A DNA stretch of 64,000 nt from Anaerolineae bacterium (GTDB lineage: Bacteria > Chloroflexota > Anaerolineae > Anaerolineales > Anaerolineaceae), in NCBI GenBank assembly GCA_013314735.1, contig JABUFD010000001.1, forward strand, positions 496,001 through 560,000, written 5' to 3'. This document shows, in pieces, positions 32,721 to 40,433 of this stretch. Both the position numbers and the translations under genes were made by a program. The number at the start of each line of letters is the position of its first letter. The stretch's first letter is position 1. Under the pieces are notes generated by a model that was not told where the DNA came from, made no database searches, and saw only the letters and a program-made list of their open reading frames with translations.

Positions 32721-33682
32721 AATTTCTCATTGCGGGATTTGGTTCCATCGGTCGGCGGCACTTCCGCAACCTGGCGGCCTTAGGTGAAAACGATATTGTG
32801 CTGCTCCGCACGCACCGCAGTACGTTGGATGATGATGAAATCCATGGGGTACCGGCGGAATCAACCATTGAAGCAGCGTTGAAGCACTGGCCAGATGCGG
32901 TGATCATTGCCAATCCCACGGCCAACCACCTGGCAGTGGCCATTCCTGCCGCGCAGGCCGGCTGCCATATCCTTGTTGAAAAGCCTGTGTCTGATACACT
33001 GGATGGAATTGACGACTTGCGAAGTGCGCTTGCCCACCATCAACGGCAGCTGCTGGTGGGTTTTCAATTCCGGTATCATCCTGGCCTGAGGAGGGTCAAA
33101 GAACTACTGGATCGGAATGTGATTGGCCGTCCATTATTGGCACGGGCGCATTGGGGCGAATATTTGCCAGACTGGCATCCATGGGAGGATTACCGCGGCA
33201 GTTATGCTGCCCGGAAAGACCTGGGCGGCGGTGTGGTGCGGACGCTGAGCCATCCCCTGGATTACTTGCGGTGGCTGATGGGGGATGTAGAGCAGGTTAA
33301 GGCAATCACCGGTAACTTCAGTGATCTGGAATTGTCCGATGTGGAAGACATGGGTGAAATCCAATTACGGTTTTTGAATGGAGCGTTTGGCAGCTTGAAT
33401 GTGAACTACTTTCAGCGCCCAGCGAGGCACGACCTGGAAATTGTGGGAACGAAGGGTACCATCCGTTGGGATAACGCGGATGGCGCATGCCGGTGGTGGA
33501 CGGATAATGCTGGCTGGCAGGTGCATCCATTACCGACAGGGTTTGATCGGAATGACCTCTTCCTTGCAGAGATGCAGCATTTTATCGCCATCATTCGCGG
33601 TGAGGTGATCCCCCTATGCGGATTGGAGGATGGCCTTGCGGTGCAATCTTTAATCCAGCAGGCATTGGCTCCAGCGCAATAA
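32717..33682 (+). CDS. Gfo/Idh/MocA-family oxidoreductase
   Basis: A 321-residue NAD(P)-dependent sugar dehydrogenase. The dinucleotide fold is FLIAGFGSIGRRHFRNLAAL at residues 3-22, and the family motif EKPVSD, carrying the catalytic Lys, is near residue 90. The C-terminal alpha/beta domain binds the sugar or nucleotide sugar (RAHWGEYLPDWHPWEDYRGS). It is the last gene of the long polysaccharide locus and overlaps the preceding glycosyltransferase. A role in making a keto- or amino-sugar precursor is likely; the exact substrate is not known. Confidence 0.88.
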   Translation: MKFLIAGFGSIGRRHFRNLAALGENDIVLLRTHRSTLDDDEIHGVPAESTIEAALKHWPDAVIIANPTANHLAVAIPAAQAGCHILVEKPVSDTLDGIDDLRSALAHHQRQLLVGFQFRYHPGLRRVKELLDRNVIGRPLLARAHWGEYLPDWHPWEDYRGSYAARKDLGGGVVRTLSHPLDYLRWLMGDVEQVKAITGNFSDLELSDVEDMGEIQLRFLNGAFGSLNVNYFQRPARHDLEIVGTKGTIRWDNADGACRWWTDNAGWQVHPLPTGFDRNDLFLAEMQHFIAIIRGEVIPLCGLEDGLAVQSLIQQALAPAQ

Positions 33683-33762
33683 AACATCTCGCCAGATGGT
33701 GAAGTTCCTTCCCTTTTTTCATCTTGATGCTCATGGTATACTAGCGGCGGAGGAATAGAACG

Positions 33763-35682
33763 ATGCCGTTGGTCAATATATTGGATCTGGGCAAAGCATT
33801 TGGACCAGATGATATCTTCATGGGGTTGACTGCCTCGGTGCCGCACCGCGCACGAATTGGCATTGTGGGTGCGAACGGGGTGGGCAAAACCACCCTGTTA
33901 CGGATCCTGGCAAAGGAAGATGTGGCAACGGAGGGGACGGTACATCACGCCAAGAACCTGCGGATTGGTTACCTACCGCAGGAATCGGTGTTCGAGTCAT
34001 CCCTGAACCTGTGGGAAGAGTGCCTGACGGTATACAAGGACCTGTTAAGCCTGGAAGCGGAAGTCAACCGCCTGGCACAGGCGATGAGCGAGAACCATGC
34101 TTCTGAAGAACTGATCGAAGCATACGGTAAGCGCCAGGCGGAATTTGAGCGGCTGGGCGGCTACCGCTACGATACCGACATCCGCATCACGCTGACCGGG
34201 TTGGGATTCATCGAGAAAGATTACCAGCGGCCGTTGGAGCAATTCTCCGGTGGCGAACGCACCCGTGTGCTGCTCGCAAAATTGTTGCTCTCCAGTCCGG
34301 ATTTGTTGTTGCTGGATGAACCCACCAATCACCTGGACATCAATGCGATCGAATGGCTGGAATCTTTTCTGCGTGATTGGGAAGGCGCCGCGCTGATCGT
34401 TTCCCATGACCGTTATTTTCTCGACCAGGTAGTAAGCGTGGTGTGGGAAATGACACCTGTACTGGAGCTCTACCGGGGGAATTATAGTGCCTATTTGCAG
34501 CAGCGCAGTGAACGCTACGAGCGCCGGCTGAAGGAATATGAAGCTCAGCAGGAGTTCATCGACAAGGAACAGGAGTATATCACGCGGCACATCGAGGGGC
34601 AAAACACCCGCCAGGCACAGGGGCGGCGTAAGCGCCTTGAGCGGCTGCTGAAAGAATCGCAGCTGGCGCGGCCGATTGACCACAGCCGGACTCATTTGCA
34701 TATCAACCTGGCGCCAGTGGTGCGGTCAGGTGACCTGGTGCTGCGAACATACGATCTCAAGATTGGGTATCATGATGATGGTGAGGTACTGTTCAACGTA
34801 CCTGACCTGGTCGCCAAGCGCGGCGAATGTATTGCCATTATCGGCCCCAATGGCGCAGGGAAGACGACATTTCTCAAGACCGTGTTGCAACAATTGCCAC
34901 CCCTGGCTGGGAAAACCCAGTTGGGTGCCAATCTTCAGCTGGGGTACTTCGCGCAGGCGCATGAAGGCCTGGTTGCTGAAAATTCCTTAATGGAAGAAAT
35001 TGAGCGTTTCGCACCGGAAAAACTACCGGCAGAAATTCGGAACTACCTGGCCCGTTACATGTTCACCGAGGATGATGTGTTTCGTACGGTGGATACGCTT
35101 TCCGGCGGTGAGCGCGGGCGGCTGGCACTAGCGGTGCTGGCACTCACCAGTGCCAACCTGCTCCTGCTGGATGAGCCGACCAACCACCTGGATTTACCTT
35201 CGCAGGAGGTCCTGCAAACCGTCCTTTCCGAGTTCCGAGGGACGATCCTCCTTGTGACCCATGACCGCTACCTGGTGGACGCGCTTGCAACCCAAATCTG
35301 GGAAGTCAAGCCCCAGGAAAAGACGCTGGAATTGTTCGATGGGACATACAGCCAGTACAAAAGCTGGCAGGCAGCGCAGAATGCGTTGGCACAGGAACAA
35401 AACAAATCTGAGAAATCTCGGCAAGTGGAACCCCAACGCGGCTTACGGGCAGTGACGCGTGAAGAACGCGAGCGCAAGAAGCGCCAGTACCAGTTGGAAC
35501 TGGAAATTGCGGAAACGGAAGCACTGCTGCAAACCCTGGGGCAAAAGTTGGAACATCCGCCGCGTAATCTGGATGACCTGCATCAACTGACCAGTGAGTA
35601 TGGGAAAGCTCAGAAACAACTGGACAGGTTGTTCAATGAATGGGCTTCCCTTGCGGAGCAAGGCGGGACCGACACAGCCTGA
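33763..35682 (+). CDS. ABC-F family ATPase
   Basis: A 639-residue soluble protein with two ABC domains and no membrane segment, hence an ABC-F translation factor rather than a transporter. The first domain has GANGVGKTTLLRIL near residue 35 and FSGGERTRVLLAKLL; the second has GPNGAGKTTFLKTV near 362 and LSGGERGRLALAVL, with LLLLDEPTNHLD in both. The region between holds the charged helical linker (YEAQQEFIDKEQEYI), and the C-terminal ~90 residues form a coiled coil as in Uup/YdiF. Such proteins bind the ribosomal E site. It stands in a separate unit with its own RBS; a TATACT at 33738 may be its -10. Confidence 0.92.
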   Translation: MPLVNILDLGKAFGPDDIFMGLTASVPHRARIGIVGANGVGKTTLLRILAKEDVATEGTVHHAKNLRIGYLPQESVFESSLNLWEECLTVYKDLLSLEAEVNRLAQAMSENHASEELIEAYGKRQAEFERLGGYRYDTDIRITLTGLGFIEKDYQRPLEQFSGGERTRVLLAKLLLSSPDLLLLDEPTNHLDINAIEWLESFLRDWEGAALIVSHDRYFLDQVVSVVWEMTPVLELYRGNYSAYLQQRSERYERRLKEYEAQQEFIDKEQEYITRHIEGQNTRQAQGRRKRLERLLKESQLARPIDHSRTHLHINLAPVVRSGDLVLRTYDLKIGYHDDGEVLFNVPDLVAKRGECIAIIGPNGAGKTTFLKTVLQQLPPLAGKTQLGANLQLGYFAQAHEGLVAENSLMEEIERFAPEKLPAEIRNYLARYMFTEDDVFRTVDTLSGGERGRLALAVLALTSANLLLLDEPTNHLDLPSQEVLQTVLSEFRGTILLVTHDRYLVDALATQIWEVKPQEKTLELFDGTYSQYKSWQAAQNALAQEQNKSEKSRQVEPQRGLRAVTREERERKKRQYQLELEIAETEALLQTLGQKLEHPPRNLDDLHQLTSEYGKAQKQLDRLFNEWASLAEQGGTDTA

Positions 35683-35770
35683 CCTGCCGCCTTTCGCATT
35701 TGCGCTTTCATTCGATTTGCCATGGCGACTGTTATAATGGGGATGATTCATGGCGATACAGGAGTAAACG

Positions 35771-36442
35771 ATGGCAAAATTCGCGCGGTTGGATGTGTTG
35801 AATGAAATCATGAGGATCGGGATGGTGCCGGTATTTTACCATTCCGATTTTGAAACCGCACGGGAGGTGATCCTTGCCTGCCATGCGGGTGGCGCACGGG
35901 TTGTGGAATTTACCAACCGTGGTGACAATGCCTACCGCATCTTTTCAGACCTGGCGGCGGATCTCGCAGGAAGTGCCCCGGATGTGATCCTTGGGATCGG
36001 TTCTGTACTCGATGCGGGAACAGCTGCGTTGTACCTATCATCCGGTGCGAATTTTGTGGTCGGGTCTGTATTCAATCCGGATGTCGCCAAAGTGTGCAAC
36101 CGGCGCAAGGTGGCGTATATCCCGGGCTGTGGAACCCCGACAGAAATTTCCACCGCTGAAGAAAGCGGTGTGGAAATTGTCAAGCTGTTTCCTGGGTCGC
36201 ACGGCGGGCCTGAGTTTGTCAGGGCTGTACTCGCGCCAACGCCCTGGAGCCGGATCATGCCCACGGGCGGGGTGGAACCCACACAGGAAAGCCTCAATGC
36301 CTGGTTCAAGGCAGGTGTTTGCGCAGTGGGCATGGGCAGCCAACTGGTACGGAAAGAGTGGGTGGTGGAGCGGAACTTTTCCGCCATCCAGCAAACAACG
36401 GCGGATGCTATTGCGATGATCAAAGATATCCGCGGTTTATAA
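35771..36442 (+). CDS. KDPG/KHG-type aldolase
   Basis: A 223-residue class I aldolase of the 2-dehydro-3-deoxy-phosphogluconate / 4-hydroxy-2-oxoglutarate family. GGARVVEFTNRGDNA near residue 37 has the catalytic Glu, VDIVKLFPGSHGG-like VEIVKLFPGS near 136 has the Schiff-base Lys, and GVEPTQESLNAWFKAG near 166 matches the phosphate-binding end of the barrel. The start follows GGAG. No dehydratase or kinase of the Entner-Doudoroff route is adjacent, so the substrate may be another 2-keto-3-deoxy acid. A TATAAT upstream at 35734-35739 may be its promoter. Confidence 0.88.
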   Translation: MAKFARLDVLNEIMRIGMVPVFYHSDFETAREVILACHAGGARVVEFTNRGDNAYRIFSDLAADLAGSAPDVILGIGSVLDAGTAALYLSSGANFVVGSVFNPDVAKVCNRRKVAYIPGCGTPTEISTAEESGVEIVKLFPGSHGGPEFVRAVLAPTPWSRIMPTGGVEPTQESLNAWFKAGVCAVGMGSQLVRKEWVVERNFSAIQQTTADAIAMIKDIRGL

Positions 36443-36457
36443 AGGATCGGAGGAATG

Positions 36458-37528
36458 ATGAGTGAATTAACCACACGAGAACGTGTTCTTCGTATGTACG
36501 AACATCGTGAGGCGGACCGTGTACCTATGCAGGATTATCCGTGGGATACCACCCTGGAACGTTGGCACCAGGAAGGTCTTCCGGATGATGTCTCATATGT
36601 TGATTATTTCGGGTTAGATCACTTTGGACACATTGGGGTTGATATCACTCCCCGCTATCCTGAAGAGGTAGTGGAAGAAACCGATGAATACACCATCGTG
36701 AAAACGGCCTGGGGAGCGACGCTGAAGAATTGGAAACATATCGCCTCTACACCGGAATTTTTAGACTTCACCATTACCGGGCCGAAAGAATGGGAAGCTG
36801 CCAAAGCACGCATGCAGCCGACACCCGACAGGGTGCCCTGGGACAGATTGCGGAAACAATACAAAACCTGGAAGGAGCAAGGTGCCTGGATTACGGCAGG
36901 CTTCTGGTTCGGTTTTGATGTAACCCATTCCTGGACGGTGGGAACCGAACGACTGTTGACCGCGATGGCGATGAACCCGGAGTGGTGCATGGATATGTTC
37001 CGGCACTACCTGTGGATGTGCACCAGCCTTATGGAGATGGTACTGCAGGAAGGCTACAGCTTTGACGCCATCTCCTGGCCGGATGACATGGGGTACAAAT
37101 ACCGCCAATTCTTTTCCCTGCACATGTACCGCAACCTGCTCAAGCCTTTCCAGCAACAGGCAATCGAGTGGGCACATGCCCGGGGTGCCAAAGCGCACCT
37201 CCATTCCTGTGGGAATATTGTGCCCTTCATTCCTGAATTAATTGAGATCGGCCTGGATGCCCTCAACCCGTTGGAAGTGAAGGCCGGCATGGATACCCTT
37301 GCGCTGAAAGCACAGTACGGTAGCCAACTGGTATTGCATGGGGGGATCAATGCCGTGTATTGGAATGACACCGGGAAAATCGTTGCCGAAATGGAAGAAA
37401 AGCTGCCAATTCTGAAACAAAATGGGGGGTATATTTTCGCATCCGACCACAGCATCCCGGATTCGGTCAGTTTTGCGGATTTCACCCACATCGTAGCCAT
37501 GTACAAGCAATTGGGCGCATACTCATAA
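36458..37528 (+). CDS. Uroporphyrinogen decarboxylase-family protein
   Basis: A 356-residue protein of the URO-D superfamily TIM barrel. HLHSCGNIVPFIPEL near residue 247 and LHGGINAVYWND near 294 are typical of the branch that includes corrinoid methyltransferases such as MtaA/MtbA; true HemE shows a different N-terminus. The His and Cys of HSCGN could bind zinc. Of the two adjacent ATG codons, 36458 has the better gap from GGAGG (36449-36453). It lies 15 bases after the aldolase gene and before an MFS carrier, so the three may form a small catabolic operon. Function unproven. Confidence 0.8.
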   Translation: MSELTTRERVLRMYEHREADRVPMQDYPWDTTLERWHQEGLPDDVSYVDYFGLDHFGHIGVDITPRYPEEVVEETDEYTIVKTAWGATLKNWKHIASTPEFLDFTITGPKEWEAAKARMQPTPDRVPWDRLRKQYKTWKEQGAWITAGFWFGFDVTHSWTVGTERLLTAMAMNPEWCMDMFRHYLWMCTSLMEMVLQEGYSFDAISWPDDMGYKYRQFFSLHMYRNLLKPFQQQAIEWAHARGAKAHLHSCGNIVPFIPELIEIGLDALNPLEVKAGMDTLALKAQYGSQLVLHGGINAVYWNDTGKIVAEMEEKLPILKQNGGYIFASDHSIPDSVSFADFTHIVAMYKQLGAYS

Positions 37529-37563
37529 ATTTCCGCATTTCTCATTCAAAGAAAGATTCATTG

Positions 37564-38772
37564 ATGCTGACATCACTGCGAAAAACGCTTTCCCCTAATC
37601 TGCGGGGCATCCTGGTTACGATCCTGATCTTCATATCTACCGGGTCTTACATGCCGTTTGTCAACCTGGCATACGATCAGCGTGGGTTGACCGAGCAGGA
37701 AATTGGCATGGTTGGCGCGCTGCCGGGGATTCTGGTCGTGTTGGTGACCCCGCTCGTTTCGCGTGTGGCAGACCGCAAACGCATCCGGGTAATCCTGACC
37801 GGGTTGGGTTTCCTGGCGGCCGGGGTGTTGATCGGGCTGCAAATGGTACCGCTGGGTTTCTGGTGGATCCTGGTATTACAATTGTTGATTGCTTTGTTTT
37901 CAGGCTGGCTCAGCCCGTTATTCAGTGCAGTGTGCGCCCGTATGGCAAAGAAGTACGCGATTGATTATGGGAACTGGCGCCTGTGGGGATCATTCGCTTT
38001 CGCGGTATCGGCATTCCTAATGGGGATGGTCTGGCAGCGAGTGGGGATCGAATGGCTTTTCCTGGGTACATTCCTGTTCTATATGGTGGCAGGCCTGGCA
38101 AATTTCCTGATGGAAGAACCAGACCCGGAACCAGAACCAGATCCGGTCTCAGGTTCTTCCAGTACGGCAGGAAAACCAGAATTTTCCAGCAGAAGTTGGC
38201 TGCCGCGGGATATCGTGGTGTGGCTGTTTTTGGTGGCGGCTTTTTTCTCCAATATGGGGATGGGCACCTTTAACCAGTTTTCCGCCATTTACATGATGCG
38301 CCTGGGCGGGACGGCAACCCTGGCGGGACTGATGCGCACTGCATCCGCACTGGTGGAAGTGCCCACGATGTATTTTGCCAGCAAGCTGAGCCGGAAAATT
38401 GGCGAATTGGGTGTGTTCTCCCTCAGTGTTGGAATATTCGCCATCGCCTGGTTCCTGTTCTCGGTGGCCACGGAACCCTGGATGTTGATTGCGATCACCG
38501 CATTTCGCGGGTTGGGGTTCGGCTTTGCCGCGGTGAGTGCTGTCACTTACCTGGATTCCAAAGCACGAGCTTCTGAAGCAGCCAGTTACCAGGGATTATA
38601 TACTTCATTGGTTTTTGGCGTGGCACCGTTGCTTGCTGGACCCTTGTTCGGGTCGCTGGCACAGCAGGTGGGTTTACCGCTGACGTTCCGTTATTCCAGT
38701 TATGTGGGGGCGCTGGGCCTGGCATGCCTGGTACTGGTCTATGGCATCCAAATCCGGCGGCGACGGAATTAA
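37564..38772 (+). CDS. MFS transporter
   Basis: A membrane carrier of 402 residues with about 12 hydrophobic helices in two halves, separated by an acidic Glu-Pro-Asp-rich cytoplasmic loop (EEPDPEPEPDPVSG) near residue 185. The loop between helices 2 and 3 carries VSRVADRKRIRVI, the MFS motif A region. A TTG one codon earlier is possible, but the ATG at 37564 is chosen. It is similar in layout to nucleoside or sugar permeases of the MFS_1-like group. The substrate may be linked to the aldolase and UroD-family genes upstream; this is inference. Confidence 0.88.
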   Translation: MLTSLRKTLSPNLRGILVTILIFISTGSYMPFVNLAYDQRGLTEQEIGMVGALPGILVVLVTPLVSRVADRKRIRVILTGLGFLAAGVLIGLQMVPLGFWWILVLQLLIALFSGWLSPLFSAVCARMAKKYAIDYGNWRLWGSFAFAVSAFLMGMVWQRVGIEWLFLGTFLFYMVAGLANFLMEEPDPEPEPDPVSGSSSTAGKPEFSSRSWLPRDIVVWLFLVAAFFSNMGMGTFNQFSAIYMMRLGGTATLAGLMRTASALVEVPTMYFASKLSRKIGELGVFSLSVGIFAIAWFLFSVATEPWMLIAITAFRGLGFGFAAVSAVTYLDSKARASEAASYQGLYTSLVFGVAPLLAGPLFGSLAQQVGLPLTFRYSSYVGALGLACLVLVYGIQIRRRRN

Positions 38773-38821
38773 CTTTTCTCACTGACATGTTGCACATCTG
38801 GAGAAATCACACCCAACCCGC

Positions 38822-38850
38822 TTGAAACGTATCTGGGCTTGTGGTATATT
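38822..38850 (+). promoter_or_regulatory. Promoter of the disulfide flavoprotein gene
   Basis: TTGAAA at 38822-38827, a 17-base spacer and TATATT at 38845-38850. The predicted start is about 38857, some 58 bases before the ATG. Confidence 0.7.
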
Positions 38851-38871
38851 TATGAATAATTAGATAAATAT
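38846..38871. promoter_or_regulatory. Inverted repeat overlapping the promoter
   Basis: ATATTTAT (38846-38853) and ATAAATAT (38864-38871) form an 8-bp inverted repeat with a ten-base gap, overlapping the -10 and transcription start. It could be an operator. Low sequence complexity makes chance formation possible. Confidence 0.35.
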
Positions 38872-38914
38872 TTCACAAACTAACCGATCCTATTGATCAG
38901 ACAAGGAACGAATC

Positions 38915-40333
38915 ATGCAGAATTATGATGTGGTGGTGATTGGCGGAGGGCCTTCCGGACAAAGCGCGGCGGTTCGGCTGGCGCAGGGTGGTAAACGCGT
39001 GGCAGTGGTGGAGCGTGATTTCATCGGCGGAATTTGCGTCAACTGGGGTTGTACACCCAGCAAAGCCATGATCGAATCGGCGAAAATCGCTGAGCACGTC
39101 AAGGAAAGTGCCCATTTTGGGGTGGAGGTCAGCGAATTCCGTATTAATTTTGCGCGCATAGCTGAACGCCGCAACCAGGTGGTGGTAGATGTGCGCCATG
39201 CCACTGAAGATCTGCTGCGCCATCATCGGATCGACATTTTCCAGGGCGAAGCGCTGATCGAAGCACCAGGCAAGGTGCTGGTGAAAGGTGGTAAGCTCGA
39301 TATCGACGGCGAGACGATGCATTATGATGACACCGAAACTGTGCTATTGTGCAATGATATCATCATCGCGACTGGTTCCGCGCCGTTGGTGCCGGCCGGG
39401 ATCGATGCTGCGAACCCGTTCCTGGTGAATTCCAACCGGCTGATTTCGATTGACCGCCTGCCAGACTCTCTGACCATTGTGGGCGGGGGGGTGATCGGCC
39501 TGGAATTTGCCACCATCTTTTCCAACCTGGGCAGCAAAGTGACCGTGATTGAATTCCTCCCGCGTGTCCTCGCGCAAATGGATGAAGATATTTCCAGCGA
39601 AATTACAGCTATCATGGAAGCGAAAGGTGTTCGTATCCTGACCAACCACCGCATGACCGGGATCGATATGCAGGGAGAGGTAACCGCGGAGAACCGTGCC
39701 ACCTGCGAGTTGGTGCGGGTGAAATCCACCATGACCTTGCTGGCGATCGGCCGGAGAGCTGTGGTCCATAATGAGCTGTACCAAAAGCTGGGACTGGATT
39801 TCACCATGCATGGAATCGCGGTGGATGATTACCAGCGCACCAATGTGAAAGGGATTTGGGCGATCGGGGATGCAACCGGGCGCTCGATCCTTGCGCATGT
39901 GGGCATCCAGCAGGGGATCGTCTGCGCGGAAAACATTATGAAGCGGGAGGGTGATGCTCTGCGCCTGATGGACTACAGCGTGATCCCGGCTGTGATTTAC
40001 AGCCTGCCGGAAATCGTGTGTGTAGGTATTGTCCCACAGGACCTTACCGGTGTCCAGGTGGTGAAAGTGCCCTTTGCAAAGAACTTGCGCGCGGCGATCG
40101 AGGAGCGCGGTGTCGGTTTCCTCAAGCTGTGGATCAGGGAGAATAAAGTCATCGCTGTGCAGGCCATCGGCTACACCGTATCCGAAATCATCCAGGAACT
40201 GGCGAATATGATTGCCCTGGGTACAGATATTGAAGAAGTCGCCGAAATCATCCATCCGCATCCAACCTACGCTGAAATCACTCGTTCTGCCCTGGAGTTT
40301 GCGTTGGGGAGAGCAGTGGATTTTTACCTGTAA
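38915..40333 (+). CDS. NAD(P)/FAD-dependent disulfide oxidoreductase
   Basis: A 472-residue flavoprotein of the dihydrolipoamide dehydrogenase / mercuric reductase family. VVIGGGPSGQSAAVRLAQGG at residues 6-25 binds FAD, GGICVNWGCTPSKAM near 39 holds the redox Cys pair, VGGGVIGLEFATIFSNLG near 189 binds NAD(P), and IWAIGDATGRSILAHVG near 313 is the second FAD motif. The C-terminal HPHPTYAEI gives the catalytic His-Glu region of the dimer partner. No 2-oxoacid dehydrogenase genes are nearby, so it may be a soluble reductase of another small disulfide or quinone. It ends at a bidirectional terminator. Confidence 0.92.
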   Translation: MQNYDVVVIGGGPSGQSAAVRLAQGGKRVAVVERDFIGGICVNWGCTPSKAMIESAKIAEHVKESAHFGVEVSEFRINFARIAERRNQVVVDVRHATEDLLRHHRIDIFQGEALIEAPGKVLVKGGKLDIDGETMHYDDTETVLLCNDIIIATGSAPLVPAGIDAANPFLVNSNRLISIDRLPDSLTIVGGGVIGLEFATIFSNLGSKVTVIEFLPRVLAQMDEDISSEITAIMEAKGVRILTNHRMTGIDMQGEVTAENRATCELVRVKSTMTLLAIGRRAVVHNELYQKLGLDFTMHGIAVDDYQRTNVKGIWAIGDATGRSILAHVGIQQGIVCAENIMKREGDALRLMDYSVIPAVIYSLPEIVCVGIVPQDLTGVQVVKVPFAKNLRAAIEERGVGFLKLWIRENKVIAVQAIGYTVSEIIQELANMIALGTDIEEVAEIIHPHPTYAEITRSALEFALGRAVDFYL

Positions 40334-40360
40334 GATAGCTGACCAGGAATCTGAAAAATA

Positions 40361-40391
40361 TCAAACGGCCCGTTGTTTTCGGGCCGTTTGA
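40361..40391. terminator. Bidirectional terminator between convergent genes
   Basis: An 11-bp perfect stem TCAAACGGCCC/GGGCCGTTTGA with a nine-base loop. T-rich sequence follows on both strands, so it can end the flavoprotein transcript rightward and the ABC exporter transcript leftward. Confidence 0.9.
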
Positions 40392-40433
40392 TTTGTTGGG
40401 TTTCACCAAACTGGAATGACGAAAGGCAATCTG

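Noticed and set aside
36458-37528. Haem biosynthesis gene hemE
   Set aside because: The N-terminus and overall motifs fit the methyltransferase-like branch of the UroD superfamily, and no other haem genes are nearby.
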